NCBI GenBank assembly: GCA_900473795.1
Contig: UCMT01000040.1
Coordinates: forward strand, 28,391 to 92,390
From: Hyphomicrobiales bacterium
Lineage (GTDB): Bacteria > Pseudomonadota > Alphaproteobacteria > Rhizobiales > Rhizobiaceae
Direction: 5' to 3'
Length of the DNA: 64,000 nt
The notes below the pieces were generated by a model. That model was not told where the DNA came from, searched no databases, and saw only the letters and a program-made list of their open reading frames with translations. The translations under genes and the position numbers were made by a program. Numbering within the stretch: position 1 is the stretch's first letter; each line of letters opens with the position of its first letter. Shown here one piece after another: positions 1-8,674 of this stretch.

Positions 1-718
1 TCTCGGTGGCGCGGGCGGTCAGAAGCACGGCCTTCTTGCGGTCGGCTTCCTTGCGGTCGACAACGTGGCTGGCGCGGCTCTGGTCGAGAAGGCGGATGGC
101 TTCGTCCCACTGGCCGGTCTGGCTGCGATAGTCGAGCGCTGCCAGCGTCGCCCAGGGAAGATGCGGCGCCTTGTCGGCCGCGCGCTCGGCATATTGCCGC
201 GCCGCCTCGTTGGCGCCCAGCCGCTTGGCTTCGAGATAGAGGCCGCGCAGGCCGAGTTCACGGGTCTCCGGATCGTCGGCCATCAGCTCGAACTTCTTGC
301 GGGCGTCGTCATATTTGCCTTCGATCAAGGCCGTCTGCGCTTCCAGAAGATGGATCAGCGGCTCCTGGTCGGAGCTCAACAGGCCGCGCGTGCGCGCCGT
401 CATCTTGCGGGCAAGGGCGGAATCGCCGGCGCCGGCGGCGATCAGGCCGGTCGACAGCGCCTGGTAGCCGCGGTCGCGCTTGCGGGCGCGGAAATAGCGG
501 GAGATCGAATGCGGCGACAGCCAGACGACGCGGATCAGCCAGAGGACGATCAGGACGGCGGCGATCAGCGAGGCGAGCAGCGTCGCTGCCACCATCAGGC
601 TCATTTCGACGCGGCTTCCCTGCCAGATCAGCGACAATTCGCCGGGACGGTCGGCCAGCCAGGCAAAGCCGGCGCCGAGAGCAAGGACGATGAGAACGTA
701 GAACAGAATACGGATCAT
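1..718 (-). CDS. hemY: HemY-like protein, partial (C-terminus outside window)
   Basis: This is the N-terminal 239 codons of a HemY-type protein; the gene runs off the left edge. The translation begins MIRILFYVLIVLALGAGFAW, giving one membrane segment. A second hydrophobic stretch follows at about residues 40-60, then a helical, TPR-like region rich in Ala, Leu and Arg. This two-TM plus TPR layout is that of the HemY N-terminal family, an inner-membrane protein encoded with heme genes whose exact role is not settled. It starts 10 bases after the stop of the upstream Mic60-like gene, so the two are probably co-transcribed. No competing start is evident, because the ATG directly precedes the first membrane helix. 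The family call is confident; the function is not. Confidence 0.85.
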   Translation of the reverse strand, partial: MIRILFYVLIVLALGAGFAWLADRPGELSLIWQGSRVEMSLMVAATLLASLIAAVLIVLWLIRVVWLSPHSISRYFRARKRDRGYQALSTGLIAAGAGDSALARKMTARTRGLLSSDQEPLIHLLEAQTALIEGKYDDARKKFELMADDPETRELGLRGLYLEAKRLGANEAARQYAERAADKAPHLPWATLAALDYRSQTGQWDEAIRLLDQSRASHVVDRKEADRKKAVLLTARATE

Positions 719-728
719 GAACTCTTCC

Positions 729-2036
729 TTAGCCCTGGTTGGCCGTCATGGCGCCTGCAACGGCCGCGTCGATCAAACCCTCGACACGGATGCGCTGGTC
801 GAGCCGGGTCTTGAAATCGGCTCCGGCGGTTTTCGCCGGTTCAGGCAGTGCCTGCCATTCCAGGCTCGCGCCCTTCAGGTCGCCATTGGTCAGCTTGTCC
901 TCGATGCGGGCGACGACCGCTTCCGGCCCATCTCCCTCGACGCTGCCGACGGGGCGAATGCGGATGGCGGACGAGGCGCTGTCCATCAGGCGGGAGAAAA
1001 TGCCCTGGTTGGGGTCGCTGTGCTGGGTGGCTTCGAGCATCGCATCGGCCACGCCCGGGAATTCGCGCACCAGATCGGCGCGCGGGGAAACGCCGAGTGC
1101 CGCGTCGCCGGCAAGGCCGGTAACGGCCGGGTCGGTGGCGGCAATGCTCTTCAGGGCGTCGAGTTCAGCGAGGAACGGCCCGCCGCGGTCGATCGCCGTC
1201 TTCAGCGCGGTGACGGCCACGGCGCGGGCGAGCTGCACGTCGCTGGCCGGCTCGTCGATCTTCTTCTCCGCCGCCTCGATGCGGGTCGAAAGCTCGGATT
1301 TCGCCGCTTCGGTCGATTGCTGGGCATCGGCAAGGGCCGATTTCAGCGTTGCAATCTCGCCGGTCAGGTTGGCGATCTGGGCATCAAGGCCGGACACGTC
1401 GGTCGTTGCGCCGTTTCCGGTCTCGCCGGTCTTCTTCTCCAGTTCGGCGATGCGGGCTTCCAGCGGTCCGAGATCGACGCTTGCCGAGGATGAGGGGGCT
1501 GCAGCGAGCTGCGCCTTGATCGCTTCGACATCGCTGGCAAGGCTCTGTTCGACCGCAGTCTCGCCCCCGCCGGGTCCGAGCGCCGGCACGAAGCCGGCAT
1601 ATTGCAGGCCGCCGGCGCCGAGAAGCGTGATCAGGCCGCCGAGAATGCCGGCGGCAAGGGCGCCCGAATTCGAGGTGCGGCGCGGTTCGGCATGGATTGG
1701 GCCGGCTGGCTGTTCGGCTGCAGAGGTCGGTTCCTCGGCAAAGACGGCTGCAGCCGCTTCCGCGCGTGCATCTTCTTCATCCGAAGCGGAACTGCGAGTG
1801 TCTTCGGAAATACCGATGTCTGATTCCTGAATGTCCGTCGGCTCGGGAATGTCGGCGCGGACGGTTTCGTCCGCTTCACCCGACCGGATTTCCGCCGCGT
1901 CGTCAACGACCGCTTCGCCTTCAGCAGCGGCATCGACGGTTTTCGTATCGTCCTCTGGCGCCGCATTGGCTTCCAGGTCGATCGTCACCGGCTCCTGATC
2001 GGACTTCGAGCGGCGCGGAGGATTTTCCGGTCCCAT
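729..2036 (-). CDS. COG4223 / mitofilin (Mic60)-like inner-membrane protein
   Basis: The protein has 435 aa. Residues 1-120 are acidic, Pro- and Glu-rich, of low complexity and likely cytoplasmic. One transmembrane helix lies at about 124-150. An Ala/Glu/Lys-rich coiled coil spans about 160-260, and a compact C-terminal domain holds the RPVG motif and a GDLKGASLEW segment seen in the mitofilin domain. The family is described in Alphaproteobacteria as the bacterial relative of mitochondrial Mic60, often encoded next to hemY and other heme genes, exactly as here. The ATG at 2036 has an AAGAGA ribosome site upstream. It probably organises or tethers the inner membrane to the envelope; that role is inferred from the family and not shown by sequence. 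Confidence 0.8.
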   Translation of the reverse strand: MGPENPPRRSKSDQEPVTIDLEANAAPEDDTKTVDAAAEGEAVVDDAAEIRSGEADETVRADIPEPTDIQESDIGISEDTRSSASDEEDARAEAAAAVFAEEPTSAAEQPAGPIHAEPRRTSNSGALAAGILGGLITLLGAGGLQYAGFVPALGPGGGETAVEQSLASDVEAIKAQLAAAPSSSASVDLGPLEARIAELEKKTGETGNGATTDVSGLDAQIANLTGEIATLKSALADAQQSTEAAKSELSTRIEAAEKKIDEPASDVQLARAVAVTALKTAIDRGGPFLAELDALKSIAATDPAVTGLAGDAALGVSPRADLVREFPGVADAMLEATQHSDPNQGIFSRLMDSASSAIRIRPVGSVEGDGPEAVVARIEDKLTNGDLKGASLEWQALPEPAKTAGADFKTRLDQRIRVEGLIDAAVAGAMTANQG

Positions 2037-2174
2037 GATGATCTCTTCCCGTTATCGCATGAACTTAAGGCACTGTGTTAAACCTAGACATGGAGCGGGA
2101 AGAGGGAAAGCCCCCAAGCGACAATTCCTTGCCCGGATGCTGATAGACAGAGCACAGTGCACGACGGTGACCGG

Positions 2175-2957
2175 TCAGAGCAGCGCGAAAAGACTTTTTT
2201 CGTTGGGTTCAGCCGCAATGGCGATATGGCCGATCCCCCGCGGCACGGCGTCCGCGACATGTTCGCTCAGGCAGAGCAGGCGCATGTCGTGAAACGTGGT
2301 CTTCGTCGCCACGACATTCAGAGCGAAGAAATGCCGTGCGGTTTCGTGGGAGTAGAAGAGGGCGGCCTCCGGTCTGCCCGATGAAAGCAGGCTTTCGATG
2401 GTTTCCGGCGCGTGAGCGATCGGAGACATGCGGTAGACCTCCGCGACGCGGCACGTGACCCCTGCCTCCCGCAGGCTCGTTTCGAAACCGGGCGATCGCG
2501 GCCGGCCGGCCAGATAGACAAGGTTGCCTGAACCGCCAGCCGAACGGAATATTTCATCAACGCGCTGCTCGACGGATTTGCGGGGACGATCCGGCTGGAC
2601 GCCCCTCAAACGGAATATTTCGGCAATGAGCTGCGCAAGTGCACGGCCTGTTGCATGGCTGGTGCCGACGGATTGAAAGCCGAATTGCCGCGCCGCTTCG
2701 GCCGTCGCCGGGCCGACGCAGAAAATGGGGGTTATGAGATGCGGTGCCACATCGTTTTTAACCGGTGCCAGAGCCCGGATTGCCTCCGCGCTTGTGACGG
2801 CAATGGCGCTGTGGGGAAGGGACAACGCATCCAGCGCCGCCTGCGGCTGGTGGACCGCTTCCATCATCGGCAGAACGATGGCTTCATGGCCCAGAGCTTC
2901 GAGCCTTGCCGCCGTTGCCGCCGCCGAGGGTTGCGGCCGGGTGACAAGGACGCGCAT
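2175..2957 (-). CDS. hemD: Uroporphyrinogen-III synthase
   Basis: The protein has 260 aa and begins MRVLVTRPQPSAAATAARLE, the usual HemD N-terminus, followed by two alternating alpha/beta lobes. It cyclises hydroxymethylbilane to uroporphyrinogen III in the cytoplasm, the step after HemC. HemD proteins diverge strongly, so the call rests on the N-terminal motif, the length and the position: its ATG is 3 bases after the hemC stop on the same strand. About 138 bases with no recognisable gene separate it from the Mic60-like gene, so a second promoter there is possible. Confidence 0.93.
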   Translation of the reverse strand: MRVLVTRPQPSAAATAARLEALGHEAIVLPMMEAVHQPQAALDALSLPHSAIAVTSAEAIRALAPVKNDVAPHLITPIFCVGPATAEAARQFGFQSVGTSHATGRALAQLIAEIFRLRGVQPDRPRKSVEQRVDEIFRSAGGSGNLVYLAGRPRSPGFETSLREAGVTCRVAEVYRMSPIAHAPETIESLLSSGRPEAALFYSHETARHFFALNVVATKTTFHDMRLLCLSEHVADAVPRGIGHIAIAAEPNEKSLFALL

Positions 2958-2960
2958 GGC

Positions 2961-3890
2961 TCAGGTCCAGCTCGAGAAGAAGGCCGGTCCGGCTTCACGG
3001 CGGATATCCTCGCCGGCTTTCGCACCTAACTGCTCGGCTTCTGAGGCCTTGCCCTCGGTCGCTACCCGGAAATGCTGGCTGCCGTCCGGTGTCAGCACCA
3101 TGCCGGAGAAGCGGATGGTGTCGCCGTCGGAGACGGCATAACCGGCAATCGGCGTGCGGCAGGAGCCGTCGAGTGTCGACAGGAAGGCCCGTTCGCAGGT
3201 GACGGCCTGATGTGTCCTGACGTCGTTGATTGCTTCCAGGAGGCCGTTGACACGGTCGTCACCAATGCGGCTTTCGATGCAGATCGCGCCCTGGGCCGGT
3301 GCCGGCGGGAAAATTTCGGGATCGAGGATTTCCGTCGGCACGTCGTCCTTGCCGAGCCGTTTCAGACCGGCGAAGGCAAGCAGCGTCGCATCGACCTGGC
3401 CTTCCGCCAGCTTTCGCAAGCGGGTATCGACCAGGCCGCGATAGGTTATGACATTGATATCCGGACGCAGCCGTTTGATCAGCGCCTGGCGCCGGAGCGA
3501 CGACGAACCGATGGTGGCTCCGTGCGGCAGGTCCAGCAGTTTCGCGGCGGTGCGACCGATGAAAGCGTCGCGGGCATCTTCGCGCGGCAGATAGGCGGAG
3601 AGGAACAGCCCGTTGGGCAGTTTCGTCGGCATGTCCTTGGAGGAGTGCACGGCGAAATCGAGGCCACCGGAGAGAAGCATGTCCTCCAGTTCCTGGGTGA
3701 AAAGCCCCTTGCCGCCGATCGCTGCAAGCGAGCGGTCGGTGATGCGGTCGCCCATGGTCGACAGAACGACGATCTCGAACATTTCGGATGGCAGGCCGTG
3801 CGCGGCCATCAGGCGGTCCCGCGTTTCATGGGCCTGTGCCAGCGCCAAGGGACTGCCCCGCGTGCCGATCCGGAAAGGTTTTGTTTGCAT
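2961..3890 (-). CDS. hemC: Hydroxymethylbilane synthase (porphobilinogen deaminase)
   Basis: The protein has 309 aa and polymerises four porphobilinogen units to hydroxymethylbilane. It starts [19 protein letters not shown], the family's N-terminal signature. [18 protein letters not shown] and LDGSCRTPI are all present; the Cys in the last carries the dipyrromethane cofactor. The open frame extends 32 codons upstream to 3986, but that extension has no family similarity and would overlap the divergent tsaD, so 3890 is the better start. The 76-bp gap to tsaD must hold both divergent promoters. Confidence 0.97.
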   Translation of the reverse strand: MQTKPFRIGTRGSPLALAQAHETRDRLMAAHGLPSEMFEIVVLSTMGDRITDRSLAAIGGKGLFTQELEDMLLSGGLDFAVHSSKDMPTKLPNGLFLSAYLPREDARDAFIGRTAAKLLDLPHGATIGSSSLRRQALIKRLRPDINVITYRGLVDTRLRKLAEGQVDATLLAFAGLKRLGKDDVPTEILDPEIFPPAPAQGAICIESRIGDDRVNGLLEAINDVRTHQAVTCERAFLSTLDGSCRTPIAGYAVSDGDTIRFSGMVLTPDGSQHFRVATEGKASEAEQLGAKAGEDIRREAGPAFFSSWT

Positions 3891-3966
3891 CCACTGCGAT
3901 CCGTTGTTACCGGAGTTCCGTGTATCCGCCTTTCCCTGCGACCGCAATATTCGAGTAAAATGGCCC

Positions 3967-5064
3967 ATGTCTTCGCGCTTACGCATCCTCGGTATCGAAA
4001 CAAGCTGCGATGAAACTGCGGCTTCCGTGGTGCTGCGCGACGAGAACGGCCACGGCGAGATCGTCAGTGACGTGGTGCTGAGCCAGCTGGAAGAACACAG
4101 CGTCTATGGCGGCGTCGTGCCCGAAATCGCCGCCCGCGCCCATGTCGAGGCGCTGGATACGCTGGTCGAGGAGGCGCTGTTGCGCGCCGGCGTGACGCTT
4201 GCCGATATCGACGCGATTGCTGCCACCAGTGGGCCGGGCCTGATCGGTGGCCTGCTCGTCGGCCTGATGACGGGCAAGGCGATCGCGTGGGCGTCGGGCA
4301 AGCCGCTCTATGCGGTCAATCATCTGGAAGGCCATGCGCTGACGGCGCGGCTGACGGATGGGCTGTCCTTTCCCTATCTGATGCTGCTGGTGTCCGGCGG
4401 CCACACGCAGCTCATTCTGGTGAAGGGCGTCGGCGTCTACGAGCGCTGGGGCACGACGATCGACGATGCGCTGGGCGAAGCCTTCGACAAGACGGCGAAA
4501 CTGCTGGGGCTCCCCTATCCGGGCGGACCGGCTGTCGAGCGTGCGGCAAAAAGCGGCAATCCGGATCGCTTCTCCTTTCCGCGCCCGCTGGTCGGCGAGG
4601 CGCGCCTCGATTTCTCCTTCTCCGGCCTGAAAACGGCCGTGCGCCAGGCGGCGCAGTCGATCGAACCGGTGACCGAGCAGGATATCGCCGATATCTGCGC
4701 CTCCTTCCAGAAGGCGATTTCGCGGACGCTGAAGGATCGCATCGGCCGGGGGCTGGCGCGGTTCAAGGGCGAGTTTGCCGCGACCGTCGACAATCCGGCG
4801 CTGGTCGTAGCCGGCGGTGTCGCTGCCAACCAGACGCTGCGGGCGACGCTGCAGGAGCTGTGCGACAAGAACGGTTTCCGCTTTGTCGCGCCGCCGCTGC
4901 AGCTGTGCACCGACAATGCGGCGATGATTGCCTGGGCGGGGGCAGAACGTTTGGCGGCAGGGTTGCCGGCCGACGAACTCGATGTGTCGCCACGTTCGCG
5001 CTGGCCACTTGATGCCGACGCGAAAACCCTGATCGGTTTCGGAAAACGGGGAGCTAAGGCGTAA
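3967..5064 (+). CDS. tsaD: tRNA N6-threonylcarbamoyladenosine transferase
   Basis: The protein has 365 aa and is the catalytic subunit that transfers threonylcarbamoyl to A37 of ANN-decoding tRNAs. It begins [20 protein letters not shown], the conserved Kae1/TsaD start. The metal ligands appear in [10 protein letters not shown], and VSGGHTQL and the C-terminal TDNAAMIAW motif are present. The frame is open back to 3613, but that stretch is antisense to hemC and is rejected. The stop codon overlaps the gpsA start by one base (TAATG), suggesting translational coupling. Confidence 0.97.
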   Translation: MSSRLRILGIETSCDETAASVVLRDENGHGEIVSDVVLSQLEEHSVYGGVVPEIAARAHVEALDTLVEEALLRAGVTLADIDAIAATSGPGLIGGLLVGLMTGKAIAWASGKPLYAVNHLEGHALTARLTDGLSFPYLMLLVSGGHTQLILVKGVGVYERWGTTIDDALGEAFDKTAKLLGLPYPGGPAVERAAKSGNPDRFSFPRPLVGEARLDFSFSGLKTAVRQAAQSIEPVTEQDIADICASFQKAISRTLKDRIGRGLARFKGEFAATVDNPALVVAGGVAANQTLRATLQELCDKNGFRFVAPPLQLCTDNAAMIAWAGAERLAAGLPADELDVSPRSRWPLDADAKTLIGFGKRGAKA

Positions 5065-6065
5065 TGACTGAGGCCGTTGTGCAGACAGATCGCATCGTTG
5101 TCGTCGGTTCCGGCGCTTTCGGCACGGCGCTCGCCGCCGTTGCCGCCGCATCGGGCAAGGCGCCGGTGACGCTGCTCACCCGCCGCGAAAGCATTGTCGA
5201 GGATTTCAAGGAAACCGGCCGCAACGACAGCGCACTGCCGGGCATCGATCTGCCCGAAACATTGACAGTCTCCGACGATCCGACGGTTCTGGAGGGGGCG
5301 GGTATCGTGCTCTTCGCCATGCCGTCGCAGGCGCAGCGCGAGGCGGCGCGTTCGCTGCACGGGTTCATCGGCAAGGGTGCGGATGTGGTGATCTGCGCCA
5401 AGGGCATGGAGCGTTCCAGCGGGCGCCTGCTGACCGATGTCGTTGAGGAAGAGCTGCATCTGCAGAACGTCGCGGTGCTCTCGGGGCCGGGTTTCGCCAC
5501 CGATATCGCCAAGGGCCTGCCGACGGCGATGGTGATCGCGGCCAATGGCATCGAGCGTGCGTCTCTTCTTGCCGAAGCGCTGTCCGGCGCAACATTCCGT
5601 CTCTATCCCTCCGCCGACCGGATCGGCGTGCAGCTCGGCGGCGCCTTGAAGAACGTGCTGGCGATCGCCTGCGGTATCGTCGAAGGCGCGGGGCTTGGCG
5701 ATTCCGCCCGCGCGGCGCTGATCTCGCGCGGTCTCGCCGAAATGTCGCGTTTCGTCGCGGCGCGCGGCGGCGAGGCCGATACGGTGCGCGGGCTCTCGGG
5801 CCTCGGCGACCTCGTGCTGACGGCGACCAGCCATCAGTCGCGCAATCTGCGTTACGGCATCGCGCTCGGCGCGAGCGGCAGCGCCAGTGGGCAGACCGGC
5901 GAGCTGGTCGAGGGCGCGTTCGCGGCCTCCGTTGCGGCCGATGTCGCCCGCCAACTTGGCGTCGATATGCCGCTCACCGAGGCGGTGGCGGCCATCATCG
6001 ACGGAAAGACGGATGTGAAGACGGCGCTGGAGCAGCTGATGTCCCGCCCGATCACACAGGAATAA
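5064..6065 (+). CDS. gpsA: NAD(P)H-dependent glycerol-3-phosphate dehydrogenase
   Basis: The protein has 333 aa. It reduces dihydroxyacetone phosphate to sn-glycerol-3-phosphate for phospholipid synthesis in the cytoplasm. The Rossmann motif [14 protein letters not shown] lies at about residues 13-26. The GpsA core motifs ICAKGME, LSGPGFA and [16 protein letters not shown] follow, the last holding the catalytic Lys, and [14 protein letters not shown] is close to the family consensus. It is coupled to tsaD by a one-base overlap and followed 18 bases later by a YciI-like gene with a clear AAGGAG ribosome site. Confidence 0.96.
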   Translation: MTEAVVQTDRIVVVGSGAFGTALAAVAAASGKAPVTLLTRRESIVEDFKETGRNDSALPGIDLPETLTVSDDPTVLEGAGIVLFAMPSQAQREAARSLHGFIGKGADVVICAKGMERSSGRLLTDVVEEELHLQNVAVLSGPGFATDIAKGLPTAMVIAANGIERASLLAEALSGATFRLYPSADRIGVQLGGALKNVLAIACGIVEGAGLGDSARAALISRGLAEMSRFVAARGGEADTVRGLSGLGDLVLTATSHQSRNLRYGIALGASGSASGQTGELVEGAFAASVAADVARQLGVDMPLTEAVAAIIDGKTDVKTALEQLMSRPITQE

Positions 6066-6083
6066 TCACTCAAGGAGAACACC

Positions 6084-6377
6084 ATGCTGTTTGCCGTTTT
6101 GTGCACGGACAAGCCGAATGCCCTGCAGCTGCGGATGGATACCCGCCCGGAACACATCGTCTTTCTCGACGACCTCAATGCCAAGGGCGGGCTGGCCTTC
6201 GCCGGGCCGTTCCTCGACGATGCCGGCAAGCCGAATGGCAGCCTGGTCGTCATCAAGGCGGAGACGATCGAGGAAGCGCGCGCGATCGCCGCTGCCGACC
6301 CCTATGCCAAGGCCGGCCTGTTCGCCCAGGTCGACATCAGGCCCTGGAACTGGGTCTTCAACAAGCCGGAGGCTTGA
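6084..6377 (+). CDS. YciI-like protein
   Basis: The protein has 97 aa and a ferredoxin-like alpha/beta fold of the YciI/YCII family (PF03795). The family's conserved His is in TRPEHIVFLDDL, and Asp in the AAADPYAKAGLF region near the C-terminus; these form the putative active-site pair. The biological role of most YciI proteins is unknown; some act as small dehydrochlorinases or accessory domains. An AAGGAG ribosome site lies 8 bases before the ATG. It follows gpsA closely and runs into the EVE gene, so the tsaD-gpsA-yciI-EVE run is probably one transcript. A second, distinct YciI-like gene lies at 21842. Confidence 0.88.
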   Translation: MLFAVLCTDKPNALQLRMDTRPEHIVFLDDLNAKGGLAFAGPFLDDAGKPNGSLVVIKAETIEEARAIAAADPYAKAGLFAQVDIRPWNWVFNKPEA

Positions 6378-6379
6378 GC

Positions 6380-6811
6380 GTGGCATACTGGCTTTACAAA
6401 TCCGAGCCGTTCAAGTGGTCTTGGGCAATGCAGAAGGATGCAGGCGACAAGGGCACCGAATGGACCGGCGTGCGCAACTACCTGGCGCGCAACAACATGC
6501 GGGCGATGCAGATCGGCGACAAGGGGTTCTTCTATCACTCCAATGAAGGTCTGGAGATCGTCGGCATTACCGAGGTCTGCGCCTTGTCGCATCCGGATTC
6601 CACCGCCGAGGGCGATGCCCGCTGGGACTGCGTCGATATCCGCGCCGTCTGTGATCTGCCGAAACCGGTGTCGCTGAAGGACATCAAGGCAAACCCGAAA
6701 TTTGCGAAGATGGCGCTCGTCACCTCGATGCGGCTTTCCGTGCAGCCGGTGACTGACGAGGAATATCTGGAAATCTGCCGTCTCGGCGGCCTCGATAATC
6801 CACCGCGCTGA
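6380..6811 (+). CDS. EVE domain-containing protein
   Basis: The protein has 143 aa starting at GTG (VAYWLYKSEPFKWSW), two bases after the YciI stop. The N-terminal W-L-Y-K-S-E-P pattern, the central GVRNYLARNNMR segment and the GFFYHSN motif are typical of EVE domains, relatives of PUA and YTH folds that bind modified nucleobases in RNA or DNA. Bacterial EVE proteins are mostly uncharacterised. An in-frame TTG two codons upstream overlaps the YciI stop and is a less likely start. Presence beside the tRNA-modification gene tsaD is suggestive but may be chance. Confidence 0.9.
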   Translation: MAYWLYKSEPFKWSWAMQKDAGDKGTEWTGVRNYLARNNMRAMQIGDKGFFYHSNEGLEIVGITEVCALSHPDSTAEGDARWDCVDIRAVCDLPKPVSLKDIKANPKFAKMALVTSMRLSVQPVTDEEYLEICRLGGLDNPPR

Positions 6812-6858
6812 TTTCGCATGTGATTCCGGTCGGTTGGCCGGATGGCGACAGTTCCTCT

Positions 6859-6978
6859 CCGTCATTACCGGCCTTGTGCCGGTAATCCAGCCACGCGATG
6901 TCTATCGCGTGAAAGAGTCTTTCCGCGGCGCAGACGCGCCGCTGCTGGATCCCCGCCACAAGGGCGAGGATGAGGGAG
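6859..6978 (+). repeat. Palindromic intergenic repeat (RIME-like), about 120 bp
   Basis: The left part, starting GTCATTACCGG, and the right part, ending GGGCGAGGATGAGG, are imperfect inverted copies of each other. Reverse-complementing the left arm gives CTGGATTACCGGCACAAGG against CTGGATCCCCGCCACAAGG on the right. The left arm also folds on itself (TACCGG-CCTTGTG-CCGGTA). This resembles the large palindromic mosaic elements known between genes in Rhizobiaceae. It fills the gap between the EVE gene and the methyltransferase. The family name is from memory and was not searched. Confidence 0.7.
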
Positions 6979-7042
6979 GATGGGGCCGAACTTTCAAAAA
7001 TCAAGCCGCAACCAAGACGACCAACCGGAAATCCTACCCTTC

Positions 7043-7690
7043 GTGAAAACCGATCCCGAAACCTTCATCCGCGCCAATACCGATGTCATGGCGCCGCCGC
7101 ATGTGCCGGAGATCCGGCTCCATCTGGCCAGCGAGGCGCATGACCTCTGGCTGAAGACGGAGGAGGAGCTGGAGGAGATCGGCCTGCCGCCGCCGTTCTG
7201 GGCCTTTGCCTGGGCGGGCGGGCAGGGGCTGGCGCGGCATATTCTCGATCATCCGGAACTGGTCGAGGGCAAACGGGTGATCGACTTCGCCTCCGGATCA
7301 GGACTTGTGGCGATTGCGGCGATGAAGGGCGGCGCGGCTTCGGTTCTGGCCGTCGATATCGATCCCTGGACGCAAACCGCGATCCGGCTGAATGCAGCGT
7401 TGAACGGCGTCACTGTCGCCTTCGCCGCAGCCGACATCATCGGCGATCAGCGCAGCGCCGACGTCTATCTTGCCGGCGATGTCTTCTACGACAAGGCTTT
7501 TGCCGACCGGCTGGTTCCATGGTTCACCGCGCTTGCGCAGAAGGGTGCTGCCGTGCTCGTCGGCGATCCCGGCCGTGCCTATTGCCCGCGCGATCGCATG
7601 CAGATGCTGTCGACCTATCAGGTTCCGGTGACCCGGGCGCTGGAGGACAGCGAGGTCAAGAAGACCACGGTCTGGCGATTCACTGCATAA
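7043..7690 (+). CDS. Class I SAM-dependent methyltransferase (COG3897-like)
   Basis: The protein has 215 aa from the GTG start (VKTDPETFIRANTDVMAPP). The SAM-binding glycine-rich motif VIDFASGSGLVAIAA lies at about residues 77-91, with acidic LAVDIDPW after it. PPFWAFAWAGGQGLARH matches the COG3897 family, which includes predicted nicotinamide or protein-lysine methyltransferases and is often annotated as ribosomal L11-like. The substrate cannot be told from sequence. An ATG at 6980 in the same frame would add 21 residues, but these derive from the upstream repeat, so 7043 is preferred. The TAA stop lies inside the next palindromic repeat. Confidence 0.85.
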   Translation: MKTDPETFIRANTDVMAPPHVPEIRLHLASEAHDLWLKTEEELEEIGLPPPFWAFAWAGGQGLARHILDHPELVEGKRVIDFASGSGLVAIAAMKGGAASVLAVDIDPWTQTAIRLNAALNGVTVAFAAADIIGDQRSADVYLAGDVFYDKAFADRLVPWFTALAQKGAAVLVGDPGRAYCPRDRMQMLSTYQVPVTRALEDSEVKKTTVWRFTA

Positions 7691-7788
7691 TTCCTTAAAT
7701 CGGAATCGATTTAAGGAAAAATTATGCAGCAGTTTCAAGGTGCTACAGCGTCCTTTGCGCGTCATTTTTGACGCGCGGCGCTGTAGCG
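7684..7788 (+). repeat. Double-hairpin palindromic repeat, about 105 bp
   Basis: Two adjacent palindromes are seen. The first (7684-7728) has arms TTCCTTAAATCG and CGATTTAAGGAA around GAAT, extended outward by TGCATAAT and ATTATGCA. The second (7742-7787) pairs GCTACAGCG with CGCTGTAGC and, inside it, GCGCGTC with GACGCGC. I recognise this pair as a very common intergenic sequence of Rhizobium genomes. It may also end transcription between the convergent methyltransferase and the secreted-protein gene. The first palindrome contributes the methyltransferase stop codon. Confidence 0.75.
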
Positions 7789-7796
7789 GACCGGCG

Positions 7797-8369
7797 TCAG
7801 CGGCGGATGACGCAGACGCCGGCTTCCCAGGAGCAGGCGCGGCCGACCGTCGATGGCGTCACGCGGATGATCTTGGCACGAGGCGCGCGATAATCATTGT
7901 CGGTAGCGCCGTTGAAATAACCGTAGCCGTTCCGTTCGGAGTAGAAATAGGTGCCGTTGCCCGGATCGCTCCACGCCGACAATCCGCCGAAATAGGTGCC
8001 GCCAAGGGCCTGTGAGGGGAAATCGTCGCCACCGTAGGCCGGTTGCCAGTAATTCACACGCTGGTCGGGGTATTCGCGTGTGACCATCCGTTGGCCGGGG
8101 CGGCGATAGGAGCCGTAACGGGGCTCGAGATAGCGGCGGTGGGCGTTGATGCCGGCGAGCCGCACGTTGCGATGTCGATGGTGCAGGCGGCTATCGACAT
8201 TGATGCCGGACAGCACCTCCCGGTCGCGGCGTTCGTGATGATGGCGGCGGATGAAATTCCGTTCGCCGTCAAAGCGGTCGCGCGCAGCGGCAAAGTCGGT
8301 AAGCGAGACGACAACGGCGAAGACCGCGATCAAGACTTTCGTCGCATTCGACAGGATGATTGGACGCAT
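7797..8369 (-). CDS. Secreted His/Arg/Tyr-rich protein of unknown function
   Basis: The protein has 190 aa. The N-terminus MRPIILSNATKVLIAVFAVV ends in DFAAARD, a signal peptide with AxA-type cleavage. The mature part is basic, rich in His and Arg at residues 30-75 (RRHHHERRD, RLHHRHRN) and in Tyr and Gly later. Two Cys near the C-terminus (RACSWEAGVCVIRR) may form a disulfide. I do not recognise a family beyond small Rhizobiales envelope proteins. The ATG at 8369 has GGAGGG upstream; a TTG seven codons earlier is less likely. It is convergent with the methyltransferase and divergent from sdhC. Confidence 0.65.
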   Translation of the reverse strand: MRPIILSNATKVLIAVFAVVVSLTDFAAARDRFDGERNFIRRHHHERRDREVLSGINVDSRLHHRHRNVRLAGINAHRRYLEPRYGSYRRPGQRMVTREYPDQRVNYWQPAYGGDDFPSQALGGTYFGGLSAWSDPGNGTYFYSERNGYGYFNGATDNDYRAPRAKIIRVTPSTVGRACSWEAGVCVIRR

Positions 8370-8674
8370 TTCGGGCAGCCCTCCGCGCAACGCTTAACAA
8401 ATCCTTAACGGGCACTGTGCGGCAATTGACGGCAAAAGTCACGGGAATGCGTTGATTTTTCACGGTCTATCGTTAACGCGGCAGCCCTTTCGATTCGGCT
8501 GCGTGCCTTATTTTCGTCTAATCGATTAAAATGATTTTGCACTGCAAACACACTTGTCGTTAATCAATATGGTGATTAAACGTCGGCTGACTGAATTGTG
8601 CACAATCATGTGCAATACCGGAGGAAAATAGTCCAGTTTTTGGGCGGTTCGTCCGGTTGTTCCGTGGGGTTCCG
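8370..8674 (+). promoter_or_regulatory. sdh upstream region with two perfect palindromes
   Basis: This 305-bp gene-free and comparatively AT-rich gap lies between the secreted-protein gene and sdhC. It holds TTAATCA-atatgg-TGATTAA at 8560-8579 and the 12-base palindrome ATTGTGCACAAT at 8595-8606, both within about 115 bases of the sdhC start. Both look like binding sites for dimeric regulators. I cannot name the regulator or locate the promoter with confidence. Confidence 0.4.

Noticed and set aside
6812..7046. Open frame 6834-7046 on the plus strand
   Set aside because: It translates the palindromic repeat and ends in the methyltransferase gene.
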